Numbered from the stretch's first letter, positions 50,181 through 61,790 are shown. The stretch is DNA of 64,000 nucleotides from Pyrus communis (GCF_963583255.1 NC_084808.1:26988300-27052299), one strand, 5' to 3'. Translations and numbers: made by a program. The notes: a model not told the origin generated them from the sequence alone.

Positions 50181-50973
50181 TTGAATTAGTCAGGGCAGAT
50201 TTAATCTGTTAACCAAAAATAAAAAAGAACCAATTAATCTATGTACGTGAATAAAGATGGTAGATAGTTATGCTCCGAATTAGCATTGGTGTGTTATTGT
50301 TTTATTTTTTGGTATATGATAACATAGACAGTTTGTTGCTATTGGTTTTTTTTGAAGAAATGGATTTTCGAAGTTACGTTTTTACTTAAAAGAAAATGGT
50401 AATTGATTATATGGGGCTTTGAAAAAATCCGATGACGAGTAGGAAAAACTGAAACAAATTTCCTGATCAGAACCCAGTGCTGGTCTTAAGCTTTTTGCGG
50501 CCCTGGGGGACACTAAAAATATGCCCTAACATAACTTCACATAAAATATATTTATTTTAGTATTAATACGTATGTACATAAAATATTAAAGAAAATAGAC
50601 ATTTTTCGTATCAGGGAACTTTTTGGACAAATGATAGATAATCTCTAGTGAACTAATTAAAAACTATGGGGAAAGGAATTTGAACACGAGACCTTGAGTG
50701 CAAGGGCAAACACTATAGGACCTTTCAAATGAATTTTTCATAATTTAAAATCTCTAATTTTTATACGTAAGCAATAAATGAAAACGAAAAACTGCTACTA
50801 CTAAAGACCACATATATTAATTTAACTTTTTTTTTTTTTTTTTTTTTTTTGAGTTCTTATGAAAGGTCACACTTCACTCCAAATTTATAAACATCATAAG
50901 GAAAAATTATAGAAGTATAGGATGATATTTTTGGATTGCCGATAACAACACTTTATTTAACAATAAAATAAAA

Positions 50974-51045
50974 CACCTTAAGTAGGATTTGAACCTAAGA
51001 CCAATCAGTTAACAATCGACCACTCTACCACTGAGCTACTAAGGA
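50974..51045 (-). other. plastid-type trnN(GUU)-like sequence, decayed
   Basis: On the minus strand this 72-base stretch has an A box TAGCTCAGTGG, an anticodon loop TTGTTAA with anticodon GTT, and a T arm AGGTTCAAATCCTA. As I recall it, plastid tRNA-Asn matches with about eight differences, mostly C-to-T or G-to-A, as expected of methylated nuclear copies of organelle DNA. Mismatched stems make it a relic, not a working tRNA. Repeated at 54936-55007. Confidence 0.65.
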
Positions 51046-51177
51046 ACAACGGACTTAAAGAAGCCGACTCTCATTCTTGGACCAACCTTTCCTCTGGATT
51101 CATCGTCTATTTTGGATTTTATCAATTGCATTGATCTTTCCTTTCTCTTGGTGAATCAGATCTCAATCTTTTCTCTT

Positions 51178-51306
51178 GACAAATAATACAATAAAAAATT
51201 AGTGACTCCGCAGAGTCGAAGATAGAGTAAACCTACATCTGCGGAGTCACTAATTTTTTATTGTATTATTTGTCTAATTAGATGTAGGTTTACTCTATCT
51301 TCGACT
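51178..51306. repeat. interleaved inverted repeats A-B-A'-B', copy 1
   Basis: A (51178-51213, 36 bp) is the exact reverse complement of A' (51239-51274). B (51214-51238, 25 bp) is the exact reverse complement of B' (51282-51306). The order is A-B-A'-spacer(7)-B', so the two stems cross and can form together only as a pseudoknot. The same arrangement is at 55140-55269. Confidence 0.95.
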
Positions 51307-51682
51307 CCGCGGAGCTTTGTCGAAACAGTCATCCTGACAAGTTATACCACTCCACCTAAGAGAATTATCAACAGCAAAGTTCAAGCACACGATTATAAGA
51401 GAATTATCGACAAGCCCTGAATTGGCTTCAATCTTCTTATGGCCTGTGATGTCATTTTGTTTTATTTTAAGCAGATTTGAGTTTTCAATTTTAAGAGAAT
51501 TATCGACCTTTGCTGTTGTTGGTGCAATGCAATTAATCAGGTATGACTCTTAATTATTTTGGGTTGTCATACTTTGCTTTATCGAGTTTTTTTTTTTCAT
51601 TTGGATTAGTCAAATTTTTGCTATATTTTAGTTCGGTTTGTTCTTCATGAAGTTTGGAAATATATTCATACTATTGGATGGT

Positions 51683-51937
51683 CTAAGGTGTGTGTGCAAG
51701 TCTGGTGCTCTTGGGAATGGAATCTAGAAGAAACAAAGAAACAACAGCTTTTTGGAGTGTCCTGGAACTTTCGAATATATGTTTTACGTTTATATGCCGC
51801 AAAGATCTTGATTGTGAATCACTCAATGATTCGACTTCTTGTTGCATAGATTTAAGGTTTCTAATATGATTTTCTGTCATCGTTCTCCTTACGCTTGAGC
51901 TTCTCAACCAACTAGATGGATTTGAGGCAACAAACAC
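51683..51937 (-). other. conserved open frame of unknown nature, copy 1 (84 codons)
   Basis: An open frame ending ...SIPKSTRLAHTP is kept in both 1.65-kb repeats with about seven amino-acid differences. It has no ATG at its upstream end (it opens at GTG). I recognise no domain; it may be an exon remnant captured by the element. Counterpart at 55646-55900. Confidence 0.3.
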
Positions 51938-52693
51938 AATAAAGTTACTTTAGCAAATGTGGATTTATTGAAATCGAAACATTGACTTCTAAACATTTCG
52001 TTTAATTGACAGCCACCCTCTTCAAATGCACCTTATATACGTTTTAATGGCCGCAAATCGTGTTGAAACACCAAGATTAATATTACTGGGATTAGATAAT
52101 AAAAGCAAAAGATGAGAACACACAAAAACGATAAAGGAATATGTTGTGGGTAAAAGTAAGATTAAAATTCATGGTATATCAGATGATGTTGTGGGTAAAA
52201 TGTAAGAATAAAATTCATTGTATTTGAAAATTAGCATTCGTGATTAAAGATACCAAGATTTGGTAATGACACCATCACGTTACAAGTAGGCTTTATGTTT
52301 TTGTATGTAGATATTGTTAATCTTTCGTTTTAGATAAATGTATCAAAACATATCATCATTATTTGGTCATGACCCAGTACTCCTTTGATCTGAGGAAGTT
52401 CTCCATGAGCATGGCCCAATGGTCATAATGACCATCGAACCGTGGAATTGCTGGCTGAACAAAGTTGTTGTTCTCTGTCGCCATGATTCTCTGAATTTTC
52501 TCCCTTTTACTAATCTCTTACTCTTGCTACTTCCTTAAGAAACTGCAGTTTCTTAGAATATTCAATCAGGCCTCTGTGACGAGGCTCTAATACCAGATGT
52601 TGGATCTCAGTGCAAATTTGCAAGTTTAGACTGAAAAGCATACTTTACTGAATTGCAAAAGCAGAGGCTTTATACAAGCCTGTTACAAGGAAA

Positions 52694-54510
52694 TGATAGG
52701 AGCATATCTATGCTACTTAATTGGCTTGTTCTCATGCATTTACATTGTGTTTCTTTAGTTATTTTAGTCCTTTATGCCATTTTCGTGTGTTTCTAGGTTC
52801 ATATGGCTAAGGAAGCAAAAAGAAGCAATTTGGAGCATTCTAGAGCATTTTTGGGCCAAGATTGGATAGTGCAAGCATGAAGGCATGAGGATGGACGAAT
52901 TTGAAGACTTGAATTCAGTTAGGGAGCTGCAAGGGGGCCTAAAAACCTTATTTCTAGAAGGCTTTATCTATTCACACATGGTGCCTAATTCCTACCTTGT
53001 CTCCTAGCCGTCCTACCTTGTCTCCTAGCCGTCCTACCTTGTCCTAGCCGTCCTACCTTGTCTCCTAGCTGTCCTACATTGTCCTAGCCGTCCTACCTTG
53101 TCTCCTAGCCGTCCTACCTTGTCTCCTACCTTGTCTCCTACCTTTCCTAGCCCTATAAATAAGGCTTTGCAGCAAGGCAAAAAAAAAAAAAAAAGCATTC
53201 ATTCTTCCATACATTCAGAAATTCACCAAGCAACAAACCCCTTGTTGCCATGCCTTCCCTACTAATCCAAACACCATCACCTCCTTCACCATTCCACAAA
53301 ACCTATCATTCTACATCATCCATAATCCCCAAAACTCACCTTAGACCTTGTGCTACAACAAAGAGGAAGAGAAGCGGGCCTAAATGTTCATACAATTCAA
53401 GTTTGAGTTGTTGGAATGTTTAGGTGTTTCTTTTCCTTTGAATTCAATGTTTAATTTCAATTCTCTTTGTTTTGTACGTATGAGGAACTAAACCCCCCTT
53501 GGCTAGGGGGGAATTCGAAATATATGTTTATACTTGCATTTTGATTTGATTACTTCTAATTGCGTTTCATAAGTTGTGGATTCAATTTGTTTAACTGTTT
53601 GATTGATAACTTATTTATGTATGTTTATTGAGAGTGCACGCTTAATTTTCATGCATGAATATGACGCTAGAATATAAGTGAGTTTCACCTAATAATTATG
53701 AACTTATATTCACAAGTAGTGGAGGTTGCTTATAAACAATCGCGTTAAACGAATTCTTGGCATAAGTTTCATGCAATCATAGTAACGAATGCCTCGTCAA
53801 CACTTATAATTTTCATAGAGCGTAATGATTCTTACTTGTATCTCTATTATGCAATCATGTAGGGGACTTGTGTGGAATGTTTTGGGTTGTCGTATGCAAT
53901 CATCCAATTCAATAACGTTAGGAAGATTTGAAGGTTAATTAGTGCATCACGGTTAACTTGGGGTGTTGAGAATTCATGGTTTATTGAAATGCAATTGGAA
54001 ATCGTTTTATTATGCAAGTGTAACATGTGTGGAGATGAACCCCTTGGCTAGCTTCCATTCATTCCATTTCATCAATTTCATATTTACATTCTGTTTTAAT
54101 TGCAATTTGTTCATTTAATTTAATTTCGTATAAACCTAAATCCCCCTTTACTTTAATGTCAAATTAGTTAGAAATCAATTTAGTTTGTGTTTTTAAGAGT
54201 CTTGAGTCAAGTTACAACTTAATTTCGTCCAAATTTGGGTTTGTGCTCAAAACTGCCCAGAAAGTGGTCTTTAGGCAGATTTGAGTGTGTTTGTGCTATT
54301 TTGAGTCTTTGGTTTGTCTTAGTGATTTAAAGTTAGTTTTGCATTCTTTGTGTCTAGTATAGTGTTTTATATTGTGTTTTTACGTTTTTGAGTCAAATCC
54401 AAGTGATTAACAATCCCTCCTAATCCCCGGTCCAGAACGATCCCTACTTATACTTATACTACAATTGTCAAAAAGAGGGTTTAATTTGTGTGCGTATAAA
54501 TCTCGCATCA
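52694..54510. mobile_element. 1.8-kb solo LTR nested in the copia LTR, TSD GGAAA
   Basis: Begins TGATAGGAGCATATC, ends TCTCGCATCA, and is flanked by GGAAA (52689-52693 and 54511-54515). The ends and length resemble Athila/Tat-type gypsy LTRs as I recall them. There is no internal domain, so it is a solo LTR. It contains a minisatellite (52991-53152) and a poly-A run near 53180. Confidence 0.85.
52991..53152. repeat. minisatellite in the solo LTR
   Basis: Unit CCTACCTTGTCTCCTAGCCGT (about 21 bp) in roughly eight copies, some shortened by loss of CTC. Confidence 0.9.
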
Positions 54511-54935
54511 GGAAACAACGAAAAGATAAGCTCCACGTTTACAGCTCCTAAGAACGTGGTAAGTGGGTCTAAGACCAATTCAAACAAAACAGATTACCCT
54601 ACAAACCAGGGCATTATTAACAAGGTGAATAACCAACTAAGCAACAAACACGGATAAATCCTAACAATTCTAATACTTCAACAATAGGACCTTTCAAATG
54701 AATTCATAATTTAAAATCTCTAATTTTTATATGTAAGCAATAAATGAAAACGAAAAACTGCTACTACTAAAGGCCACATATATTAATTTAACTATTGTTT
54801 TTTTTTTTTTTTGAGTTCTTATGAAAGGTCACACTTCACTCCAAAGTTATAAACATCATAAGGAAAAATTATAGAAGTATAGGATGATATTTTTGGATTG
54901 CCGATAACAACACTTTATTTAACAATAAAATAAAA

Positions 54936-55007
54936 CACCTTAAGTAGGATTTGAACCTAAGACCAATCAGTTAACAATTGACCACTCTACCACTGAGCTA
55001 CTAAGGA
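54936..55007 (-). other. plastid-type trnN(GUU)-like sequence, copy 2
   Basis: Duplicate of the relic at 50974-51045, differing at one position I can see (AACAATTGACC against AACAATCGACC on the plus strand). Confidence 0.6.
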
Positions 55008-55139
55008 ACAACGGACTTAAAGAAGCCGAATCTCGTTCTTGGACCAAACTTTCCTCTGGATTCATCGTCTATTTTGGATTTTATCAATTGCATGGATCTT
55101 TCCTTTCTCTTGGTGAATCATATCTCAATCTTTTCTCTT

Positions 55140-55269
55140 GACAAATAATACAATAAAAAAATTAGTGACTCCGCAGAGTCGAAGATAGAGTAAACCTACA
55201 TCTGCGGAGTCACTAATTTTTTATTGTATTATTTGTCTAATTAGATGTAGGTTTACTCTATCTTCGACT
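55140..55269. repeat. interleaved inverted repeats A-B-A'-B', copy 2
   Basis: A 55140-55176, B 55177-55201, A' 55202-55237, B' 55245-55269. It is identical in layout to copy 1 except for one extra A in the A-run of arm A. Both stems have therefore survived since the duplication. Confidence 0.95.
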
Positions 55270-55645
55270 CCGCGGAGCTTTGTCGAAATAGTCATCCTGA
55301 CAAGTTATACCACTCGACCTAAGAGAATTATCAACAGCAAAGTTCAAGCACACACTTATAAGAGAATTATCGACAAGCCCCTGAATTGGCTTCAATCTTC
55401 TTATGGCCTGTGATGTCATTTTGTTTTATTTTAAGTAGATTTGAGTTTTCAATTTTAAGAGAATTATCGACCTTTGCTGTTGTTGGTGCAATGCAACTAA
55501 TCAGGTATGACTCTTAATTATTTTGGGTTGTCATACTTTGCTTTATCGAGTTTTTTTTTTCATTTGGATTAGTCAATTTATTGCGATATTTTAGTTCGGT
55601 TTGTTCTTCATAGAGTTTGGAAATATATTCATACTATTGGATGGT

Positions 55646-55900
55646 CTAAGGTGTGTGTGCAAGTCTAGTGCTCTTGGGAATGGAATCTAAAAGAAACAAA
55701 GAAACAATAGCTTTTTGGAGTGTCCCGGAACTTTCAAATACATGTTTTACGTTTATATGCCGCAAAGATCTTGATTGTGGATCACTCAATGATTCGACTT
55801 CTGGTTGCATAGATTTAAGGTTTCTAATATGATTTTCTGTCATCGTTCTCCTTACGCTTGAGCTTCTCAACCAAATAGATGGAGTTGAGGCAACAAACAC
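55646..55900 (-). other. conserved open frame of unknown nature, copy 2 (84 codons)
   Basis: Duplicate of 51683-51937. It stayed open after duplication despite several replacements, but short length and lack of ATG make coding doubtful. Confidence 0.3.
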
Positions 55901-57031
55901 AATAAAGTTACTTTAGAAAATGTGGATTTATTGAAATCGAAACATTGACTTCTAAACATTTCGTTTAATTGACAGCCACCCTCTTCAAATGCACCTTATA
56001 TACGTTTTAATGGCCGCAAATCGTGTTGAAACACCAAGATTAATATTACTGGGATTAGATAATAAAAGCAAAAGATGAGAACACACAAAAACGATAAGGA
56101 AGATGTTGTGGGTAAAAGATTAAAATTCATGGTATATTAGATGATGTTGTGGGTAAAATGTAGAATAAAATTCATTGTATTTGAAAATTAGCATTCATGA
56201 TTAAAGATACCAAGATTTGGTAATGACACCATCACGTTACAAGTAGGCTTTATGTTTTTGTATGTAGATATTGTTAATCTTTTGTTTTAGATAAATGTAT
56301 CAAAATATATCATCATTATTTGGTCATGACAACTTTAGAAAAGTTAACGCAATATTTGCTTATACATTATCAAACACATTTAGAAAAACTTTAGAGGCAC
56401 GTAGCATCTATAATAAATAAAAAGCCTTTCGCACGCGTCAATATGCATGCAAAAAGGTTAGTATAAGATAAATTGATAACAATGATGAAGGTTTATTATT
56501 TATCTAAAACAAAACAAAACCTTGTACATATGAAGCAACGTAAATTTTTTTTATGCCTTTCGGTTTTTGGGGCCACAGCGGTCGCCCTTGTCGGAACTGT
56601 GTATTTTCTCAATCTTCTTCTTCGCCTACCGTAAATAGAATAGCTTCGCCCACAAAATTCATCCCCTTATCAAAAAAATTAAGCTCATAGTCAAGCGACA
56701 CTAATAGTTGAAGCGAATTTTCTGAAAATAATTGAAATTTCATAATTGAAACAGTGTATTTTTTTTATCCTCATTTAATAATTATCTCTATAAAATTTCA
56801 ATCAAATCGAATATCATCGAGTTATTGAAGCAAATCAACGATGTTGGTATCAAGTAACATATTCATGAATATCAACAATTTATTAATACATATATAGATG
56901 ACTAAACGGCCCCGAATTCAAATGAATTTTTATAAGAAAAATTTTAAATGATAACGAGAAAATAGATTATTTTGATTATGAGATTTAAATGATTAAAATA
57001 TGTTAGTTGCAAAGAATGAGTAAGATGACAC

Positions 57032-57641
57032 TGTTGGAGCAATATTAGAAAATATGAAAAATAACAATATAATTCCAATGATAATAATCATAAAGAAATT
57101 CACAACATCAATGATATATGAGATTAATATAAACAACTAGAGAGAAAGTTATAATAACTGACAAACTTGGAGATTGAGGCTTGCATAAATGCAATGTCCT
57201 AAAGATAGAATTTCACCCCTACTCTTGTGCTTGTAGTTTGGTAGGTGTCCATCTCCCAGGATTCAACAATCTATAATCCGAATTCAAAGCACTTCAATCT
57301 TCGGACTCTGACGAACTTTATATATTATGTGCTCTCAAGACAGGACTCGGAATTTGACTCACAAAGCATGAGAGAAACAAAGTGGGGAAATCCTATTTCT
57401 GAAGAGTAAAAATTAACTCTAATTTTCTATATTTAATACCACTGGTTTCATGGGTTTATATAGAATCCAATGTCTACTTATTAAAGAGATGTAATTTTTC
57501 ATCTATAAGTATACATCACTTATCAAGGGACACCTAAATTAACAACATAACCTTTCTAAGAAATTGGTTAACAGTATTTTTTATTCAATTATTAAAATTA
57601 TATATTACAATATTTTATATTATAATATATAATTTCCAACA
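57032..57641. mobile_element. 610-bp solo LTR, TSD GACAC
   Basis: TGTTGGAGC...TTTCCAACA flanked by GACAC (57027-57031 and 57642-57646). The homologous stretch after Nudix copy C (about 59565-59600) lacks it, giving a paralogous empty site. No coding sequence. Confidence 0.9.
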
Positions 57642-58115
57642 GACACGCTCATGTGTTGGATGCAAAGTTGTCCCTAACTTGATACCAGCTTATTCTTGTG
57701 ACACTTGTCCAATAGTTATCCAAGAAAAATTAGAAACCGTCCGTTAATATTGGTTAGCATTCACATTTAGTCAGTTCACACGTGGAAAAAGTGTTGTATA
57801 CAACATGGTACTACAATAATCAGTCATGAAGTTTGGAGGTAGATTGTCTACCCTCCTGTTACCATGTTCTTTTCATCTCTTTCTATTTATGCAGTCACGG
57901 TTAAATTACGTTAATTTTTTATATTCTAATTATTTTTTTGTCTTATTATCTCTATATAAAAAATCAATATAAAATATTGACGTAGCTTAACCGTAACCGC
58001 ACACTATAAGAGAGGATGAAAAGGGTATGGTAATGAGAGGGCAGACAATCTGCCTCCGGGAAGTTTTGGACCAAGTTTTCATCTTCAGGATTGACTGACT
58101 CATTGAGTAGTCCAC

Positions 58116-58123
58116 TATTTATA
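58116..58123 (+). promoter_or_regulatory. TATA box of Nudix copy C
   Basis: TATTTATA about 54-61 bp before the first ATG of copy C. Spacing suits a short 5' UTR. Confidence 0.5.
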
Positions 58124-58164
58124 GAAGGAGAGGCCGTTAGGCTACGACATCCAGTACAAACTAG

Positions 58165-58881
<717 letters not shown>

Positions 58882-60165
58882 TCTAATTAGTCCAGGGCGG
58901 ATATTGTATATGTTAACAAAAAATAAAAAAGAACCAATTAATCAATCTACGTAAATAAAGATGCTAGAGAGTTCTGCTCCGAATTAGTGTTGTCTGTTGT
59001 AGTTTTTTTTCTTTTGGTATATGATAATATAGACAGTTTGTTGCTATTGGTTTTTTGAATAGATGGATTCTCGAAGGTATGTTTTTACTTAGAAGAAAAT
59101 CGTAATTGGCTATGGGGCTTTGGAAAAATCCGATGATGATTAGGAAAAATTGAGACAAATTTCATGATCGTAACCATATATGTATTTTCTCAATCTTCAT
59201 TAATTTTAGAAAAATATTTGCATTCACTTCTTAAGGTGTCTTGACCCTTGAAACCAATGTATGTTAATTATAAAAATTCCAAAATCGAAACAGCATATTT
59301 TCTTAATCCTTATTTAATGATTATTTCTATAAAATTTTAATCAAATCGGATATCGTTGAGTTACCTAAACAAATCGACGATGTTAGTATCAAGCAACACA
59401 TTTGTGAATATTATTCATTTATTTGATACATATAGATGACCAAACGACCTTGAGTTCAAATGAATTTTCGTAGAGAAGATTTTTAAATAATAATCAAGAA
59501 AATACATTATTTTAATTATAAAATTTACGTTGTAAAAAAATGTTAATCACAAAAAATGAATAAGATGGTACACCAGATGATGGATGCAAGTTGTCCCTAA
59601 CTTGATACTGGCTAATTTTTTGACACATTTTCAAGAGTTAACCCGTAACCCCTTAAAAATACACTTTCACGTCAGAACTTTAATTATTGGGTGGTTTAAC
59701 TGATCAATACACGTTCATATCTCGAAGAACTGAAAAATCATGCCAAAAAACAAATTAATTTGATGTGAAAACAAATTCTTATGTGTGCTCACCCGCGCGC
59801 GTGTGTGCGGAAGTACAAAGGGTGATATGTCCTTATTATGAATTTATGAGATGAGCAACTAGCATATATGAAATTTTCAACACCTTCAAAAGAGTTGAAT
59901 ATCGTAAAGGCTTCGAGAAAGTTGAGGTTGGATAAAATGTGGCCAAACCAAATTTAATGCCCCAATAATTTTGACTTTATTTAGGAACTCCTACGATGAA
60001 AGCCATCGTGCAACAACAATAGCTAAGGTTATTAGCCTTGTAGTTGTCGACAGAGAACACACTGTGCAAAACAAAGAAAATGATGTTTGAAAATCAATTT
60101 TTTAATAATGAATTTAAAACATGACGTGTTTGTAATGTTAAATTTTGTTGTTACATTTCTGTGAT

Positions 60166-60700
60166 CAGGGCCGTATTTAACATTTTGGAGGCCGTGTACG
60201 AAATTTATAAAATGGCCAATTTTTAATATAGTTTTTCCAAAAAAAAAAAAAATGTAGGGCAGTATCTTGTTACTAGAAATCAATAACTTAACTCAAAACA
60301 AACTTTAGGATTCACTGATTGTAAGTTTACAATTGTCATTAAATAATTAGTAAAAAGAGTTGCAAACATAACCTTCATTAAATAATCAAAAGTAATTTAA
60401 TCTTAAGCAACCAAATAAGAAAAAAACAAGCTTTAAAAACTCTAACTTTAAAGTTTCACCTGAATATATAGCATTATTATATAATAAAATTGAAAAGAAA
60501 ATTGGTTTTTAATGTGTTATTGGCATTCGTAATATCTAATTGTGCAATTCCAAATTTCTATAATTAGAAGAAAAAAAATTACACTTATAAGAAGAGTAAT
60601 TTTTTAATATATAACATTATTACTTATAAATATAAGATACCAAATTTTTTTAAAGGTCCTATGCAATTACATCTTTCGCTTCCTCTCAACGCTGCCTCCG
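60166..60700. mobile_element. probable hAT-like non-autonomous remnant
   Basis: Starts CAGGGCCGTATTTAACATTTTGGAGGCCG and has a GC-richer end (GGTCCTATGCAATTACATC, then CGCTGCCTCCGATC) of the kind seen in dispersed plant non-autonomous elements. AT-rich, with no coding domain in the middle. Boundaries approximate. Confidence 0.3.
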
Positions 60701-61191
60701 ATCTAGCTCAGATGGAACTGGTTAGTTTCCAGCCAAGTATTCGTTGTCTCAATTATATGATGTGATTTCTATCTCGACTCATTAAAGCATTACAACATGC
60801 AAGGGAGGATTATCTCATACTTCGAGTTTTCAATTTATTTTTTTAACAAACGATATTATTTATAGTAAAGGAGAGGGGGTGAGCTTAGCCTCATTAAACT
60901 AACAATAATGTGGTTCAAATTTGCCCTTAGCAAGAATCGACCCTAAAACCTCTCACTTACAAATTAAAAGAAATATCACTAGACTGTAGTACTAAGTAAC
61001 ACTTCGAATCTTCAATTAGACTCCAATCGGCGCTGGACCAGTCCTTTTTTGTTACACTTCAGCGTCAACCATAAATGTCTATTGATGTCTAAGACCATAC
61101 CGGTAGCCGTCCAATTATTTGCTGTGACCGGAGAAAACTTGGAAAAGGACACACCGACAACGTTACTAGTATTTTTCCTAAATGCATACAA

Positions 61192-61790
61192 CTTTTTGTT
61201 TTTTTTGTTTTTTAAAGAACTGGAAACATAAATAACCAGGGCGAAAGCCAAACGTACATAAACATGAGAGGGCAGTGCCGGGGTTAGGAACCGTAAGACG
61301 CTGCCAAAGAACCAAGCATCACCCCAAAGCACCCCCGCAGCAAAAACCTATTAACGAGGGCATGGAAGACCATCCTTGTTGAGAATGTGAATTAATGAAG
61401 ACGGGCGCCGTCTAACCCAAGTTTTATCGCACATCTCCATATTCTTCCTTGACGCCAAACAGTCTACCGTCTAGTTGGTCAATCTTGGTATCCAAGACTA
61501 GCAACAACCCTGAAAAGAATTTTCCACACTTAAAATTCCTTCTAAGATTGGAAAATTTTCCCACCTGCCATTAGAAATATCTCCTTGCAGTGAAGAGATT
61601 ACCTCAATGGAGTCTGATTCCGCCATAACCCAATGCAAGCCCAACTCCGCCGCCAACTCACAACCCCGAAGCATCGCCAACGCCTCAACATTCAGTTTGA
61701 TATTAGGGTAATTTAGGGGGCACCAGTGGGGAATTGGCCTAGATGAATCAGGAGGTGACCGAGGAATACGAGAGCCTGCCAAAAGGAAGC
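61192..61790 (-). mobile_element. LINE remnant with RNase H-like domain
   Basis: On the minus strand 61782-61345 encodes the end of a plant LINE RNase H domain: LNVEALAMLRGCELAAELGL, WVMAESDSIEVISSL, WIPR, DCLASRKNM. Two in-frame TAG codons replace expected Trp residues (after QGCC, and in the TNW motif). A 3' untranslated tail follows, ending in an A-rich run near 61192-61215. No RT domain is present, so it is 5'-truncated and dead. Confidence 0.75.

Larger units (their letters stand above)
50715..52372. repeat. 1.65-kb direct repeat, copy 1
   Basis: Starts ATAGGACCTTTCAAATG and ends TTTGGTCATGAC. It matches 54684-56330 along its full length with a few percent differences and small indels, including a poly-T length difference. 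Not an LTR: it lacks TG/CA ends and the adjacent copia has its own LTR. Confidence 0.92.
52373..54683 (-). mobile_element. truncated copia: gag start, primer site and 5' LTR
   Basis: On the minus strand the LTR ends ...GATCCAACA at 52598, followed by TCTGGTATTAGAGCC (initiator-Met tRNA site) and, at 52484, an ATG opening a gag frame (MATENNNF..., then HYDHWAMLMENFLRSKEYW). It breaks off at 52373 against repeat copy 1. The outer LTR end (54683, TTCAACA on plus) abuts ATAGG, the first bases of repeat copy 2. The LTR is split at 52693/54511 by a nested element. Most of gag-pol and the 3' LTR are missing. Confidence 0.85.
54684..56330. repeat. 1.65-kb direct repeat, copy 2
   Basis: Second copy of 50715-52372, starting ATAGGACCTTTC directly after the copia LTR and ending TTTGGTCATGAC. 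From there the sequence continues into the unduplicated right part of the composite element. Confidence 0.92.
50475..56599. mobile_element. composite insertion downstream of Nudix copy B
   Basis: The flanks AACC (left) and TGTATTTTCTCAATCTTC (right) are joined by only five extra bases in the homologous sequence downstream of copy C (about 59170-59190), which is therefore an empty site. The ends CAGTGCTGG and GGAACTG look like weak inverted repeats of a DNA transposon; no clear target duplication. Inside: 1.65-kb repeat copy 1 (50715-52372), a copia remnant with a nested solo LTR (52373-54683), repeat copy 2 (54684-56330), then the right end. Confidence 0.65.

Noticed and set aside
50974..51045. 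A functional tRNA-Asn gene
   Set aside because: Several stem mismatches and a transition-rich decay pattern, present in both copies of a transposon-like repeat.
50715..56330. The two 1.65-kb direct repeats as LTRs of one retrotransposon
   Set aside because: They lack TG...CA ends, and the primer site between them belongs to a separate LTR of about 270 bp (52598-54683, interrupted). The junctions fit a duplication instead.
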